Part shown: positions 62,730-64,000 of the stretch, piece after piece | Layout of the letters: every line of letters starts with the position of its first letter | Numbering within the stretch: position 1 is the stretch's first letter | Assembly: GCA_038030265.1 (NCBI GenBank) | Contig: CM075937.1 | Location: 1,674,001 to 1,738,000, forward strand | Direction: 5' to 3' | Length of the DNA stretch: 64,000 nucleotides | Source of the DNA: Corythucha ciliata | Lineage: Eukaryota > Arthropoda > Insecta > Hemiptera > Tingidae | Made by a program: the position numbers and the translations under genes | The notes under the pieces: model-generated | What the model was told of the DNA's origin: nothing | Database searches by the model: none | The model's input: only the letters and a program-made list of their open reading frames with translations

Positions 62730-64000
62730 CAGGGGCGTAGCCAGCCCTTGATCCAGGGGTGGGCAGAAGTTGTCGGATGTTCTAGAGACCCCAGCAAAAG
62801 AACTGCTATAATTCATTAAATCTGAAATAGGCGCATTAAATCGCCAAAGCTGACGTATTACTCCACCCCATCCACACACACACCTTTGATGAAGATGTCA
62901 CTGCAAAACTTGCTATTTTAACCTAGATCGAACAATGCCTTATTATTTCGTCTGTTTATGGGTTTATTATTCATGGATGTAGTCAAATCCGGCTTGAAAT
63001 TACATGAAAATCGGCACCACTCACCCTTATATGATCTCAAATCCTTGGAAAAATCCCCATTTTGGACCCGCTTTTGGCCCATAAAACCCCCGGGGAGTTA
63101 TTTGATCAAACTGATCAGATATTAGGACCAACTAGACCCCAAATGGAGTCTATGTGCGAAAGAACGAGTTTTTTCGAGCAATCCTAGGGCAAGACATGGC
63201 CCGGACGACGGACGGACATTTTTTTTATTATTTCAGATTTGGATGCTACGCACTTTGAAACGTAAAACTACACATTTTGAGGGGGGGGGGGGTCAAAAAT
63301 GTTTTTTTTCGATACGATTACAAAGACTTGTTATTGAGAAACAATAAGTCAAAATCAATATTATTACACACGAAACGACAATTTCCCCCAAAATTAGAAA
63401 TTTTAATCCAAAACTGACAATGTCACACTGTAATAAAGTTTTCACCCAAAACGGATGATTTTAGACGACAAAAAGGATGACTCTGCCTTGAAAACCGGCG
63501 ATTTCACCACAAAACTGACGAATTCTTCCCAAATTTGACGATTTTATACATATACAGGGTGTACAAAAAGCGACTGGACGGAGGAAAACCAGTGAAGGGG
63601 AACTCATTCCCCCACAAAAATACCAGTACCACAAAAATGACGAGTTTGAAAAATGACGAAATTGAAGTTTTTACCTTTAAAACTGTCCCCGAAACTGAAA
63701 ACTGATGTCTTCACTGAAAAACTGACGATTTCACCTTGAAATCAAATTTAGTGGGTTTACCTCGAATCTGGCGATTTTAACTTAAAAAATGGCAATTTAA
63801 TCGCGATTTAGGCCCGGGGTTGACCGCATGAGTCCAAAGTTCTGTTTATCCTTAGGCTGAGCTTAAGAGTTTATACCCCGACTCAAATTTGCGTACAAAA
63901 ACGTCAAAATTAAACCCTTAACAACGCTTAAACGGACATTGTCGACCCGGCCCTTAAGCGCCAAAATGGCGATTTTAGCACAGAAATGGAGATGGGCCAA
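62730..64000. repeat. Repeat element with GC-rich left end and minisatellite C
   Basis: It starts CAGGGGCGTAGCCAGCCC at 62730, the style of the other GC-rich ends. From about 63400 it has units of roughly 21 bp built on AAAACTGACGATTTCACC, running off the window. No coding capacity is seen. Confidence 0.6.

Overview
The window is nuclear DNA from an arthropod, most likely an insect. Three things point there: a cuticular-protein gene whose signal peptide is split by an intron, GT-AG introns throughout, and a retroelement mix of Ty3/gypsy, BEL/Pao, jockey-like, CR1/L2-like and I-like elements. I cannot name the species. Most of the 64 kb is transposable elements, fragments of them, and degenerate minisatellites. 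There is one assembly gap of exactly 500 N (22679-23178). I see no CRISPR array, operon or rRNA gene.

Layout, left to right. 1-3620 is the 3' part of a Ty3/gypsy element with a decayed reverse transcriptase and one LTR. 4108-15332 is copy 1 of a segmental duplication. It carries two exons of a coiled-coil, proline-rich gene and a 4.17 kb jockey-like LINE that is absent from copy 2. 15333-22678 holds a degenerate repeat element and an antisense CR1/L2-like LINE fragment. After the gap, 23331-23598 is a near-perfect palindrome whose loop holds a 3' tRNA half. 24431-25860 is a second minisatellite region. 26873-35748 is an antisense, broken BEL/Pao element, split by a younger Ty3/gypsy element (29724-33247) with two identical 138-bp LTRs and an apparent self-priming site. 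36380-37359 is minisatellite.

The host-gene island is 38.8-43.1 kb. It holds an Ala/Val/Pro-rich cuticular protein gene (38936-39762, three exons, TATA box and poly(A) signal). It also holds a secreted Gly/Pro-rich repeat protein gene (41384-42956, three exons seen, first exon not found).

From 43.4 kb onward come a minisatellite, a wrecked LINE (44.2-46.7 kb) and a nested stack. In the stack, a minisatellite-bearing element (46870-55958) contains a TIR element (48961-55363). That contains a second TIR element (50793-54983), which contains an I-like LINE (about 51237-53550), which contains a tRNA-derived SINE with a 13-bp target duplication (52467-52767). The right edge of the stack is joined to copy 2 of the segmental duplication (55762-62609), where the coiled-coil gene has a frameshift. 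The window ends in a further minisatellite.

The host genes do not form a pathway. The main interest is the mobile-element biology: self-priming, a natural empty site that orders a LINE insertion against a duplication, nested insertions, and repeat-bearing elements with GC-rich ends.
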